DNA from: Cynocephalus volans
Lineage: Eukaryota > Chordata > Mammalia > Dermoptera > Cynocephalidae
Reading direction: 5' to 3'
Assembly (NCBI RefSeq): GCF_027409185.1
Contig: NC_084462.1
Location: forward strand, 186,956,071 to 187,020,070
DNA: 64,000 nt
A model generated the notes under the pieces. It was given only the letters and a program-made list of their open reading frames with translations, searched no databases and was not told the DNA's origin. A program made the translations under genes and the position numbers. Of this stretch, positions 1 through 10,500 are shown piece after piece (position 1 is the stretch's first letter; each line of letters begins with the position of its first letter).

Positions 1-545
1 GAGTTTTATGCAATACTATTTGTCCACTTTTGCTTTTGTTGTATGTGCTTTTGGGGTCATATTCAAAAAAATCATGGCCTAGATAAATGTCATGGAGCAT
101 TTCTCACATGTTTTCTACGAGCAGTTTTCAAGTGTTAGGTCTTAGGTTTAGGTGTTTAATTCATTTTGAGTTGATTCTTGCAAGTGGTGTGAGATAAGGG
201 TTCAATTTGATTCTTCCTCATGTGGCTATCCAGGTTTCCCAGCACAATTTACTAAAGAGGCTGTCCTTTCCCCATGGTCTGTTCTTGTCACCTTTATCAC
301 ATGTCAATTAACTGCAATTACGTACATTTACTTCTGGGCTCTGTATTCGATTCCATCGATTGATACGTCTGTTTTTATATCAGCACTACACTGTTTTGGT
401 CATGTACTGCTCATTTTTTATGGTCTATGCTTTCTTTGTCATGTGGCTGATCAGAGTTCACACATTTTCTTTTCCATTGTCCTAAGTCTCTACTCTTCCA
501 CCAACACCACACAGTCTTGATTGTTGTGTATCCTAAAATAACTAT
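1..545 (-). mobile_element. LINE-1 fragment, antisense, 3' part of ORF2
   Basis: Read on the plus strand this is the reverse complement of the L1 reverse-transcriptase/C-terminal region: the phrases for a CTTTTGGGGTCATATTC block, 'catttTGAGTTGATT', 'cccagcacaatttactaaagag' and a degenerate 'gtctgttttTatatcagcac' block follow in the order seen in the other antisense L1 copies of this window (for example 13430-13790). Many substitutions and no open frame, so an old copy. The left end is cut by the window edge. Confidence 0.85.
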
Positions 546-640
546 ATCCATTTTTTCTAAACATTAGCCAGGAGGAGAAACTCAGACTTTCAGAAAACTG
601 CAACCCATTTCTCCTGCCCCCCTCTTTGTGAGGCTTAAGC

Positions 641-655
641 GCCCCCTGGTTGTCC
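641..655 (-). promoter_or_regulatory. CTCF-like motif behind the IGHV recombination signal
   Basis: On the minus strand the sequence reads ACCAGGGGGCGC, close to the CTCF core CCACNAGGGGGCGC. It lies 28 bp beyond the RSS nonamer. CTCF sites beside RSSs are known in mouse proximal IGHV genes, where they assist recombination; binding here is an inference from the motif alone. The same motif at exactly the same distance recurs at 4911-4925. Confidence 0.45.
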
Positions 656-673
656 CATGTGCCCCTGCAGGGG

Positions 674-712
674 GGTTTGTGTCTGGGCTCTCAATGACTT
701 CCTGTCACTGTG
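674..712 (-). promoter_or_regulatory. V(D)J recombination signal sequence, 23-bp spacer
   Basis: Directly after the V exon the minus strand reads heptamer CACAGTG (712-706, perfect consensus), a spacer of exactly 23 bp (705-683), then nonamer ACACAAACC (682-674; consensus ACAAAAACC). This is the 23-RSS expected of an IGHV gene, which pairs with 12-RSSs on D segments under the 12/23 rule and is cut by RAG1/RAG2 at the heptamer border. All positions critical for RAG cutting (CAC of the heptamer, the A-rich nonamer core) are kept. Confidence 0.95.
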
Positions 713-1022
713 TCTCTTGCACAATAATACACGGCCGTGTCCTCGGCAGTCACAGAGCTCAGCTGCAGGAAAAACTGGTTCTTGGACGTGTCTCTGGAAA
801 TGAAGATGCGGCTCCGCAAAAAAGGGTTGTATTTTGTGACTCCAGAATGATCTATTTCCCCAATCCACTGCAGTCCCTTCCCCAGGGGCTGGCGAATCCA
901 GTGCCACCAACTAATGCTGGTTGTGATGAATGATCCAGAGACTGTGCAGGTGAGGGACAGGGTCTGTGAGGGCTTCACCAGTCCTGGGCCCGACTCCTGC
1001 AGCTGCACCTGGGACAGGACAC
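713..1022 (-). CDS. IGHV segment, V exon, clan II / human IGHV4-like, apparently functional
   Basis: Encodes the last residues of the leader (VLS) and the variable domain from [20 protein letters not shown] onward. Hallmarks are present and in frame: the first Cys in SLTC, the core Trp in [15 protein letters not shown], the FR3 stretch [20 protein letters not shown], the second Cys in TAVYYCAR. The 310-bp length is normal. The acceptor is CAG at 1025-1023, giving a phase that completes a Gly codon with the leader exon. FR2 has Leu where family members usually have Pro (QPLGKG), and FR3 reads NPFLRSRIF instead of the commoner NPSLKSRVT; neither breaks the fold signature. FR1 and FR3 most resemble human IGHV4. 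Neighbours: RSS immediately downstream, leader exon 86 bp upstream. Function is inferred from open frame, splice sites and RSS; actual use in antibodies is not shown by sequence. Confidence 0.93.
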
Positions 1023-1108
1023 CTGGAGACAAGGAGAATCCGTCACTGTCAGTCACATGCAGTCACAGTCATCCCTACAGATCCATGTTTAACATTCGAG
1101 ACACTCAC

Positions 1109-1154
1109 CTTGGAAAGCTGCCACCAGGCGAAGGAGAAGGCCCAGCAGTTCCAT
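1109..1154 (-). CDS. IGHV leader exon (L-PART1)
   Basis: Starts at ATG 1154 (minus strand) and encodes MELLGLLLRLVAAFQ plus the first base of a Gly codon, a hydrophobic signal peptide completed by VLS in the next exon. The exon ends in AAG followed by a good donor GTGAGTG at 1108-1102. The intron to the V exon (1108-1023, 86 bp) has the usual length for IGHV genes. Total signal peptide is 19 residues. The start is fixed by the frame across the splice and by its distance from the octamer promoter. Confidence 0.9.
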
Positions 1155-1264
1155 CTTTTTCCAGACCTTATTCTGTCTTCCCACAGACCTCAGCCCTGCC
1201 TGAGGCAAGAACTGTGAGCTCCCACAGGGTGAGAGCAGAATTTTACTTCAGGGCTTGGAGAGAT

Positions 1265-1272
1265 ATTTGCAT
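1265..1272 (-). promoter_or_regulatory. IGHV octamer promoter element
   Basis: The minus strand reads ATGCAAAT, a perfect octamer in the orientation used by heavy-chain V promoters, about 110 bp before the leader ATG. It is the binding site of OCT1/OCT2 with OCA-B and gives B-cell transcription of unrearranged and rearranged V genes. No clear upstream CTCATGA heptamer or TATA box was seen. Confidence 0.9.
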
Positions 1273-1481
1273 ATTGGGAGGCCTGTCCTTACAGCTGGGG
1301 AGCGACTGAGTTCAGTCTCCCCTGAAAATTCCAAGGCCCCTGTGGGGCATCTCTTCTTTTGAACTCACGTGGTATATGTGAAAATTGATTATACATATTG
1401 GCTCATTTTTGTCATACCCCAAGGAATATTGGAGTGGAGGGTCCAATAGCAAAAAAAAAACACATGAGGCACACTAGCACC

Positions 1482-1763
1482 TGTGAGGAGCTGCCCGAAA
1501 TCGCCATTACAAGATGGCGCTGATTTCCGGTGGAGGGCAGGGCTGCTCGGTAACACGCCTGGGCCGATTAGGCAGCCACCAATAAGGTAGGAGCACGTCC
1601 TAGGCGAGGAGCAGTCTCTATATAAAGGGCGCGGGTTCCCTCGCTCGGGGTCTCCATTTTTGGCAAGCTTATGCTCTCCCTCTCAAGATGCATTAAAGCT
1701 GATCTGCAGAAGGATCCTTTGTGTGCCGCGTCGTTCTTGCTGGCGAGACGGTAGCGCGGGACA
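1482..1763 (+). mobile_element. Endogenous retrovirus solo LTR, 6-bp target-site duplication
   Basis: A 282-bp element beginning TGTGAGG and ending GGGACA, flanked on both sides by the identical hexamer AGCACC (1476-1481 and 1764-1769). TG...CA ends with a 6-bp duplication are typical of class II (ERVK-type) proviruses. Inside, in plus orientation, are a YY1-like AAGATGGCGC (around 1511), a TATA box TATATAAA (1619-1626) and a polyadenylation signal ATTAAA (1692-1697). There is no internal proviral sequence, so this is a solo LTR left by LTR-LTR recombination. The perfect duplication suggests a fairly recent insertion. Confidence 0.85.
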
Positions 1764-1769
1764 AGCACC

Positions 1770-4700
1770 TGCTGAAGAAACAGCCTGCTGCAAGCCTAAG
1801 ACCAGCTTTGCCAGGCACCTGATGGAATCTCCTGTGCTAAGACTAACTTTTACTTACTGCTCTCACTCGGCAGCTGAAGCCTGCCAGTTACCCCGAACTC
1901 CACTAGTGCCAATGGTCTTTCTTTCCAGGATTACATTACATCATCACATTCCTCCTCTTTATAAAACTTTCAGACTTTTATTTGTTTCTCAGACATACAG
2001 AAAACCAGCCAGGTTTGTGTGTGTCCCAGATTGCAACCCTACTTTTCCACATAAAACATTCTCTTAGAGATGCGTCTATATATGTTTATTTGACTTTACC
2101 ATATGTAACGCATATGTAATGTGTTTAAGAACATTTTGTCTAAGAGACACTACCCATATCATTTAATAGATCATAATTTCTCTATACACTCTTTTTTCCT
2201 CAGAGAAGAAGAAATTATTAAGGAAAAAAGTGGTTTTGTTTTAAAATGAATATTATCGTTTCTTTAGTAGTTAACAAAAACAAAATACAAACAAACAAAC
2301 ACACTTTGTCCCCTTTGTCTGAAATTACATTTAACATTTCATTCATTTTCAGGAAATGTTGTGGTTGGCAGCCCAGCTCTTGGTGGGAGACTGCACAGGG
2401 CCCTGACTCCGCAGAAAAATGAGCTCTCTTTACAGCTGTGTCTGAGACAAGAAATACATCATTTTGCCTCTACTGGAAGGAGGGAAGGGAAAGTCTGTCT
2501 ACTTGGAAGAGAATTTTTCAGCATCGCAACACACTATTGGTGAGTCCATGCTAATGAATGTCAAAGACATGAAAACTTCTGTTGCGTTCTTCCTTACATA
2601 TGACACAAGCTTTCGGGGCACTTCTAGTTGACATCTTCAGTGATTATTTTTTTAAAAATCATTGAATGGAGATCTTGTAACCACATTTAAAGGAGACTTC
2701 ACTGTGACTTGGAGAGGCCCTTCCAATGGCAGGGACCTTAGGTTCAAGATTCACAAGCGTCTCCATCAATTTCCACTTTCCAGGAGAGGAGGAGGAAGGG
2801 CCTGTTTTCTTGACCCATTGACAATTCAAAGTTATCAGTTAATTCAACATAATATTGCACAGTCTATCTAACATAAAATTTGACATATGGAATGTAAAGT
2901 TTGTCATAGTATGTTATACATATTAATTAGATAATTAACATTAAGATTTGTCATGGGAGAGGAGATTGTTCTAGAGCAACATGGAAACTCAGTTTCTGTC
3001 CAGAACTGAAGACATTTCTGTAAGGCACTAGGCAGCAAGGTGACAAGGTCCTTGCTGTCTGGGAACTGTGCCAGCAAGAGCTGGCTGCCCATCTGCTTGT
3101 CTCCCACCTCTGCTTATTCTTGAGATCTGAACTTTGAATGAACCTGGGACCCTGAGAACTTTGTAAAGGAGGAATTTATATTTTTACTTTGCTGATAAGT
3201 AGTTATCCCTGAACCTTCAAAGTGCCAGGGCAACAGAAAGTCTTCTATAAACAGTTTTGTACCACACATAACTGGCTTAATCAGTGTAATATGTTATTTT
3301 ACTGGCTTATAAAAAGAACCTGAAATAAACTAAGTGTTTTTTTCTCAGGCCAGCAGCTTGGAAAAACCCTCCTGATCCCATAAACATGTTTACTCATTAA
3401 TTCTCTACCGTCTCCCCTCGGGTACCGGTCTCCGGCACATTTCTAAGTGACACTAAACTTATGAGATTCTCCAGAACAACTGGTCTTCATATATGGCACT
3501 GGTCAATCAGATTCACTCCAGTTTTTAATCATTGAGTGAGGATCTTGTAACCACACTGACAGGAGCCTATGCTGTGGGGTTTGTCGTGTGATTGCTATAC
3601 AAGGAATGAGTATCTGGGACTCTTACTTCACCAATTGCATGCTTCTGTGGAGGTGACAAATGCCACTCCTCAATACCATGTTGTGGGAATCAACCCATCA
3701 GTACTGCCTGAACATGAGAAAATGGGGATGGGTGGTCTCCATCTCCAGGAAGCAAAGGTGATGTGGATAAGTTCGGGCACACACATTTGCATGCATTGTG
3801 AAGCATCCCGAGAGCTTGCAGAGTTTTATATGCCTGAGAAACTTTTGGGGAGATGGTCAACAATGCTGATCACTTAATCTTTGTCATGCAGAGGAATGTT
3901 GTTTGTGCAAGGCCGCAGAGGCACAGACTCCCTTTCTTAGAAGCTTAGACTCTGTGGCCAAACCTGCTGCTGTCAACCCTGGGCTTATTTCCTTCTTCCA
4001 CCAACTTCCAGTCACTCAACTATCACCACACTTGCCTCTCACCAAAGAACTTAAGTAAAAATTGACATTACCCATTTAGAAATAATATAAAATCAACATA
4101 AATAAAACAGAAAACCAGCTCTCACCAATGACATATGCACATGAATATTTATTAATTTTTTCCCGAATAGCATCTCCTATCTGATTAATAAGGGTGGCAA
4201 GGTAGGTGAATGTACAAAGTACAGTCTCCCTGAGATTATACAGATTAAGCCAATCGTGCTTCATTGGTGCAGGTTAGGAAGGGGAGACTTGCCAAAGGAG
4301 CTTCCTCCCGATTCTGTGTTCTAAGAAGTCTCGGGAGAGTAAGATGTGAGCAGTGCAGATCCTCTCTCTTTCCTCCAGGGAGGTTGGGGAATTCACATCA
4401 TGCGGTTGAGAGAAGAAAGCAGGTGGGCCCAGGAGGGAAAGTTCCTGGAGCAAGAGAATTTGCAGAGAAATATGTGGAGATATTAGATCCAGAAGATAAC
4501 TTCCATTGCACTCAAATTGGAGGGGATAAGTTCACTTTGAAATAATCATATCCATTTCAGACCTGTTTTGAGATCCGGAGTTCAGGCAATCTTCACCTCA
4601 GGATCATCACAGGGAGATTCCAATAACAAGTGACGATCTGCTCAGGTGTTGTCCCCACAATTACGTGTTTGACATCAGATCTGCAGTGACAATCATGAAA

Positions 4701-4800
4701 AAAGATTTAATGGAGGATCCCTAGTGGAGCTTGTTACCACCAGGGACTCTCCTCTGCGACATCCCTATATATATTCCTGAGGCTGAGCCTCTATGCTTGT
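1770..4800. other. No gene recognised
   Basis: About 3 kb of unique-looking sequence between the LTR and the CTCF-like array. Open frames are short and without homology I can name. Two stretches around 2658-2706 and 3528-3576 are alike (both contain GATCTTGTAACCACA followed by a GGAG...CTGTG block), suggesting an old local duplication about 870 bp apart. No splice-flanked exon or RSS was found. Confidence 0.4.
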
Positions 4801-4810
4801 TGTCGCTAGG

Positions 4811-4925
4811 CACCCCCTGGTGGACTCAGCATCAGCTGGTGGCTCTGGGTGCCTCTGGTGAAACTCAGTGTCCCCTGGTGGAACTCAGCGCCACCTGGTG
4901 GGTCCAGTGCGCCCCCTGGAGGCCC
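4811..4925 (-). repeat. Six-unit ~20-bp tandem array of CTCF-like cores
   Basis: The plus strand has CTGG at 4817, 4836, 4855, 4875, 4895 and 4916, a period of 19-21 bp. Minus-strand units read CCACCAGGGGGTGC, CCACCAGCTGATGC, TCACCAGAGGCACC, CCACCAGGGGACAC, CCACCAGGTGGCGC and TCCAGGGGGCGC, linked by CTGAGT-like spacers. Several are good matches to the CTCF consensus. The last unit stands 28 bp from a relic RSS nonamer, exactly as the single motif does behind the functional IGHV at 0.6 kb. Whether the array binds CTCF is unknown. Confidence 0.7.
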
Positions 4926-4943
4926 CGCGTGCCCCTGCACGGA

Positions 4944-5035
4944 GGTCTGGGTCTGGACCCCAGTGGATTTAGATCCAAGTGCCTTGGGCACCTGCGTCCT
5001 TGGCCTTGTATTACCCAGCTACAAGTGCACATGGA
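4944..5035 (-). pseudogene. Relic of an IGHV 3' end with decayed 23-RSS
   Basis: At the exact offsets seen in the functional gene, the minus strand shows a degenerate nonamer ACCCAGACC (4952-4944), a 23-bp spacer and a degenerate heptamer CACTTGG (4982-4976). The flank beyond the nonamer (GTGCAGGGGCAC) also aligns with the functional gene's (CTGCAGGGGCAC). Upstream, TAGCTGGG...GGCCAAGGAC resembles the CAGCTGAG...GCCGAGGAC of FR3, followed by a short tail where TGTGCAAGAGA should be. No frame remains. The rest of the V exon is not recognisable, so this is a remnant only. Confidence 0.5.
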
Positions 5036-5049
5036 TCACTTTAAATATG

Positions 5050-6950
5050 AGAATAGAACAAAAATTTAGAGAAACAGTATTAATTGTAAAAATAAATAAA
5101 TACAGCTGTTAAAAATGCCACAAACAAGAACCAAAAGCCTATTAAATAGTCTCTAAGACTATAAAAGTGTTAATGAACTGGAAGGTAAATCAGAAATAAA
5201 GAACAGAAGAAAACTTAGGTTTGGGAGGATTAGAGTTAGAAGAGAACAGAAGAGTTGATGGGGACACAGGAAGTCTACCAGTTATTTAACTGAAATCTCA
5301 TGAGTTTAGAATGAAAGAAGTGGTGGAGAAGGAATATTTGCAAAGATAAAGTTTAATTTATTAGAATTAAATAAAAATATAGTAACAGTTTCAAAAATAG
5401 CACTTAGTAGTAGAAAACAATTTTTAAAATAAGCACACACATGGAATTCACACATACGCACAGACTATAAACATAAAACATAATATTACATTAATTTGAG
5501 ACAAAGGAAGATTGAAATCTTAATTCTCTCATGAATGATAAAAGATAGAATCAAGGTGTGGGTATCCTACAGCCTGAGGGACTGAAGTGTCAGACTTGAA
5601 TTCTGCATCCTGCGAAAATATAAGAGAAAATGTTTAATCAGGACAAAAATTACCTGAACATATATTAAGGAAAAAAAGAGTGAGCAGATTAAGCAGAGTA
5701 GCCAGATATATTAACAGCAAATCCATAGGAAAAGAGAGCTAAATATATTCTTGAATAAAATAATAATGCTTCAGTGAAAAGTGAGACATGAAGAAGAATC
5801 CATTACTAGCAAAGAAAAATGATAAACGTGTTTGAGACAATAAATGATCTTTGAATGAATGAAGTAATAATAACTACCATTTTATTATTAAAATGCTTTT
5901 GAGTCACTGAACAAATATATAAGTATGCAAAAAATAATGATGACATAAAAGCCTGAAGAGAGGTGAATTATAGAAAGAATTCTACGTGCTTATTTCTGAA
6001 GAAAGAAAGACCAAGCCCTGAGCATTCACTGTCTTGGACTTGAAAAAATAAAAATAGCTAAATGGAAGAAAATAAACTAAAAAATAGATCAAACTGTTTT
6101 GAAGCAGAAAACAAATTAGCAGTGTAAAGATTAACACAGTAAAGAGCCAGTTGCTGAAACATTAACAAACTTTAAGAATTATGTAATTCTGACATTAAAA
6201 AAGGAGAAGGCAAAAATAATGAAAATGAACCTTAATAATGAAAGTTATAAAAACAGCACTGTCGTGCAGAGTCTTCCCATAACATTCAGGTGACCAGGTT
6301 AGTAGGTAATTTTGTTTACATTACCTGACGCTGGAACTGGCCGTGTGAGCGGTATTCACCATCTGTAGCGTGTGGTTAGTGTTGTGGAAGCAAATACGTG
6401 ACCGTGTCTCCCCCTCACTCGGGTTCTTCTCAGCAGCCTGTGAATTACTGTTGATACAAACTTCAGATATCACACGATCACCTGAAACTTACAGAATTTT
6501 TTTACACATTCTAAGGAACCTTTATTATATTTTCACGTATTACAAGGATGTGAGTATCTTTGTTTGACTTGAAATTTACATATTTCTTGTGGTGAGTTCA
6601 TTAAAGTACTTATCAGCCGGATTGAACATTCTACCGTGGGAATTGTTATAAAGAAAAAGAAGAATAAAACTATTTTTAAACTCTTGATCTGAGAATGATA
6701 TTGAATTCAAGTGAATAAACACACTCAGCTAAACTTTGTTCAACTTGTCCAGTTAAATATTCAGCTCATATTTTCTATTTGATAATTTCCCCCTAAACAT
6801 ATGTCCAGCTTTGGATTCCTTTCCCAGTCCTGCTTCAGACTGCTTCATGACTCTGCCAATCAGATATTTGACTACATATATGGGCTCTGATCGCTGGGGT
6901 CATCAAAGAATCGGGGGTGACCTGCATACCCAGGCCTTTCCCTGAAGACT
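5050..6950. other. AT-rich DNA, no gene; possible very old L1
   Basis: Strongly A-rich on the plus strand with no long open frame. The stretch near 6130-6240 (agagccagttgctgaaacat, then aaaaaaggagaaggcaaaa) is reminiscent of the L1 ORF2 segment between endonuclease and reverse transcriptase, but too decayed to be sure. 6300-6950 holds nothing I recognise. Confidence 0.35.
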
Positions 6951-7078
6951 GTCTTACCCCAGCTACCCATGGGCTTGTCTAGGACAGTCATCTGCAGCTG
7001 GTGGGTGTTTAGATGTCTTACCCCAGCTACCCATGGGCTTGTCTAGGACAGTCATCTGCAGCTGGTGGGTGTCTAGAT
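6951..7078. repeat. Tandem duplication, 2 x 64 bp
   Basis: The 64-bp unit starting GTCTTACCCCAGCTACCCAT occurs at 6951-7014 and again at 7015-7078. The copies differ at one position near the end (GTGTTTAGAT versus GTGTCTAGAT). Near identity points to a recent duplication; no function is evident. Confidence 0.95.
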
Positions 7079-7900
7079 GTCTTCTGACATAAGGTGTATG
7101 GGTTGTTAGACGTGTCCTGGGGTCAGCAGCCACTGTGCACCAACATGGTGCACGTTTGTCCTGCAGTAGTGCCTGTGTGACCTGGAATCACGTATGTGCA
7201 TGGCAATTGGTATCAGCATTGCAACTGAGGCAGCTTCAGGTCACTCCGCACAGGCAGAGGGTGGAGAGCTTGGAGGAAGTGGGGAGGACTAGGACCTCCT
7301 GGAGCTCATGGACCAGTCACAGATTTAGTGAGAACCTCAACAGTAGAAAACATAGGGTGATATTTGTGTAGGTTGCTGTGGAATATTCTTGTCAGTATAA
7401 TATAGTAAGCAGGAATCAGGGCTCCATCCAGCTGGTTCTCTTTTTCCACATGAATCCTCCTTGTGGGAGCTGAGAGAGATGTCTTTGGACACAGCCCCTG
7501 GGCTGCTTTCAGAGACCCCACCCCGGGCATGGGCCAGCAGGTCTCTGAAGTTCCGTATTGTGCTTATTTTTCTGCTTGCTTCACACAGTGATCTGAGACC
7601 TGTGTCCATCACTCAAGCTGACCACTTCTCCATCCTGGAGAGTAGGGGATGGTTACAGAGGAGGGAAAATCATGAACAATGGCCACACTTGTGCATGAAG
7701 GAGAGTTTAAGCTTTTACAGAGGGCAGAAATGTTCATGAGGCAGAAGTCTGGGGAGAGAGGGGCTGGTCACAGCCTTGCAGGAACTGTGTGTGTCTGAGG
7801 ACAGAGAGCATGAGCTCAGGACACAGGATGAATTGACTCTACACATTTTTCTCTGTGTGGGAAATTCTTCCTAATCACAGATAAAAGGAGACTCCTCAAG
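7079..7900. other. No gene recognised
   Basis: Balanced base composition and several short overlapping open frames on both strands (up to 92 codons), none with a recognisable domain, splice context or start signal. Ends at an A-run (7913-7930) that begins the next L1 fragment. Confidence 0.4.
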
Positions 7901-7904
7901 TTGT

Positions 7905-8630
7905 CCCATTGTCAAAAAAAAAAAAAAAAAGAAACTGGACAAATAGAGAAGACCAAAATAACAAAAACCAGAAATGAAAAAGGAGACATTACAACTGATA
8001 TCACAGAAATACAAAGAATCATAAGAGATTATTACAAACAAAAATATGCCAACAAATATGAAAACATGGAGGAAATGGATAAATTTCTGGACACATGCAA
8101 AATACCAACACTGAACCCAGAAGAAATAGAAAACCAATAACAAGCAAAAAGATGGAAGCAGCAATCAGCAGTCTCCTAATAAAGAAAATCCCGGGACTGT
8201 ATGGCTTTACTGCTGAATTCTACCAAACCTTCAAAGAGGAATTAATACCAATTCTCTTGAAACTATTCCAAAAAAACTGAAACAGAGGCCATTCTCCCAA
8301 ACTCATTCTATGAATCCAGCATCATCTTGATACCAAAACCAGACAAAGATACAAGAAAAAAGAAAATTAGAGGCCGATAACTCTTATGAACATAGACACA
8401 AAAATTCTCAACAAAGTGCTAGCAATCAGAATACAGCAATGCATCGAACAACTATATAACATGATCAAGTGGGATTTATCTCAGGATGTAAAGATGGTTC
8501 AACATACACAAGTCAATAAATATTATACACCACATCAACAAAATCAAGGACAAAACCACAAGATATTCTCAACAGATGCAGAAAAAGCAATTGACATAAT
8601 ATATACATACATACAGTGATAGGACATTTG
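7905..8630 (+). mobile_element. LINE-1 ORF2 fragment, sense
   Basis: Conceptual translation in shifting frames gives the L1 ORF2 linker and early reverse transcriptase: a stretch like [20 protein letters not shown], then [20 protein letters not shown], then ILNKVLAIRIQQCIEQ. At least two frame breaks and stops. The copy lacks both L1 ends: it starts at an A-run at 7913 and stops near 8630 in a short ATACATAC tract, so it is an internal fragment. Not functional. Confidence 0.9.
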
Positions 8631-8859
8631 TAGAAACATACAGTGATATATATATGCACCTCCATGCTGGCCATTTTGAGCTCCATGATTTGTGGGAATT
8701 AATCATGTTTCACTGCTTCCAAAAAGTATGAGGGTTTCTTTTCTCATAATGTTGTGAAACAAAGGTTCTTCAATAATCAAATGCTGTGGGTTACACTGGG
8801 CTCCATTGCTGAAATTTTCGATTGCCAGCAACAGAAAGCATGACTACAAGGCAGAAATA

Positions 8860-9960
8860 TTAATTTATTGAATGTGTACAGTGCTCTCAGATCTGAAGAT
8901 GCCTTGGGCAGGCTTGTGCAAGGGCCAAATTGGTATTCATCCCCTGGGAAACAGTCCCACCTGCCACCCACCTCCACCTGATGGCACCTGTGTTCTGGCT
9001 ACCTTGCCAGGATCAGCACTCCTTACCACTGCCACAGACATCAGTGCTGAGTGAGTGGTCTGTGACAGCCACTGTCACTGCAAGGGTGACTCAAGGCCAC
9101 ACCAGAGCCTTATGCAGCCCACTGACCACTTGGAGTAGACAAGAGAGTCACCAGTGGAGCGTAGGGAAGGAGGTGAGTGAGCACAGAGCCATGACCCAGT
9201 GGCCCAACCCACTGAAGGAACTGCACTGCCATATGTGATAGCACACCTGGGGTTTGCAGGTACATACACAGCCCATGGGACTGCCTTCACCTGGAGAGAG
9301 ACTCATGTGGGACCCCACGAGAGTACAGAAACCCAGGATACCCACATAGAATGGAGAAGACTATTCCCAATCGTAACCCACCCATCCCTCAACTGGGAGA
9401 AGCAGGGTCCCAGAAAGATCTTCTGCCTGTTGGAAAGAGGAAATAGGAAACTTGCCCAGGGTAACCCACTCACACCCAGGAGCACAGCATACCACGGTGC
9501 ACCCATCGTGGTTATGGGGAGCCAGCCAGGGTGCACACAGGCCTTCTCATGGTCACCCAACACAGTGAAAGTGTGACAGATCGCTGAGGTGCTTTCCCCA
9601 AGAAGTCAAGAGCTCTCCCACATCCTGGATGAACCAACATAGTGTCCCCAGCCTCAGCAAGGAATCACTAAATATCCGAGGGACTAGGCCATGGAGGTAC
9701 TAACCTGCATTTCAACACTGAATTCAGCCCAAGTACCCACACTGAGACTACACTACTACATCTACCTGGACCCAATACTAAGTCACCTCACTCAGTGGCC
9801 ATAAAACACATCTGCAGAGGAAACCCCTGTCCTCAAAGCCCACTCCAGAGTACTGGAAAAGCAACTGCTCTACCAGATGTCTGACACCAAGGCAGAGGTA
9901 GTGACACCACAGACAGAATACGATCATTGACAAGGACCAGACACATAGGGCCAAGGCCAT
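8860..9960 (+). mobile_element. Probable LINE-1 5' region, sense
   Basis: GC-richer non-coding sequence with the vocabulary of old mammalian L1 5' UTRs: runs such as GGAATCACTAAATATC, GGCCATGGAGGTACTAACC, CAGTGGCCATAAAACACATC and GCAACTGCTCTACCAGATGT occur in order. Open frames on both strands (up to 125 codons) look incidental. I assign it by resemblance from memory; a repeat-library comparison would settle it. Confidence 0.5.
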
Positions 9961-10500
9961 GTCACCCTCTCCAGCGACAACTCCTCCAGCACCGCCCACC
10001 TGCAGTGGAGCAGCCTGAAGGCCTTGGACACAGCCGTGTGTGACTGTGCCAGGAACAGAAGCCACAGCCCGAGAGCCTCAGAAAGCCTCCTCCAGCACAG
10101 CTGCAAAGTCGAGCTCCCAGACGCCCTCCCGGGGACACCTTAGATCCACCCGCAGAGCACACTGTCTGTGTCCCGAAGGGAGGACAGAGCAGCACAGCAT
10201 CCCAGGACTCGCTCGTCTGAACGTGGCTCCTCTGCAGGGACCCCGTGGAGCTTGTCCCGTGATCAGCGTCCACAGGCCGCAGGTCCGTGCACATTAATAC
10301 GGCAATGCTTCAGTTGGGGGCGTCCACGGGACCATCGTCGTCTCCCGGCCACCCTTTCTCTCTTCTTCCTTCCTCCTCCTGCTCCTTTATTTTCTTATTT
10401 CACAATCCATAGCTCCCTTTATTGTTGTTTCATCGATGTGTATACAAACGGGTTGCTTTCCATCAAGATGTGTGTTTGAAATATAATAATTGGCCTGGTG
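9961..10500. other. GC-rich stretch, no gene recognised
   Basis: 9961-10320 is GC-rich with CpGs and overlapping open frames on both strands (up to 110 codons) but no recognisable domain, splice sites or start context. 10320-10500 is pyrimidine-rich and then unremarkable. Could be further repeat sequence. Confidence 0.35.

Noticed and set aside
635-933. Open frames of 91-101 codons overlapping the IGHV exon on the plus strand and in a second minus frame
   Set aside because: They are shadows of the V exon and its RSS; the true reading is fixed by leader splice, framework residues and RSS.
1568-2067. Frames of 66 and 135 codons within and after the LTR
   Set aside because: They cross the LTR boundary and have no start context or homology; explained by the LTR sequence.
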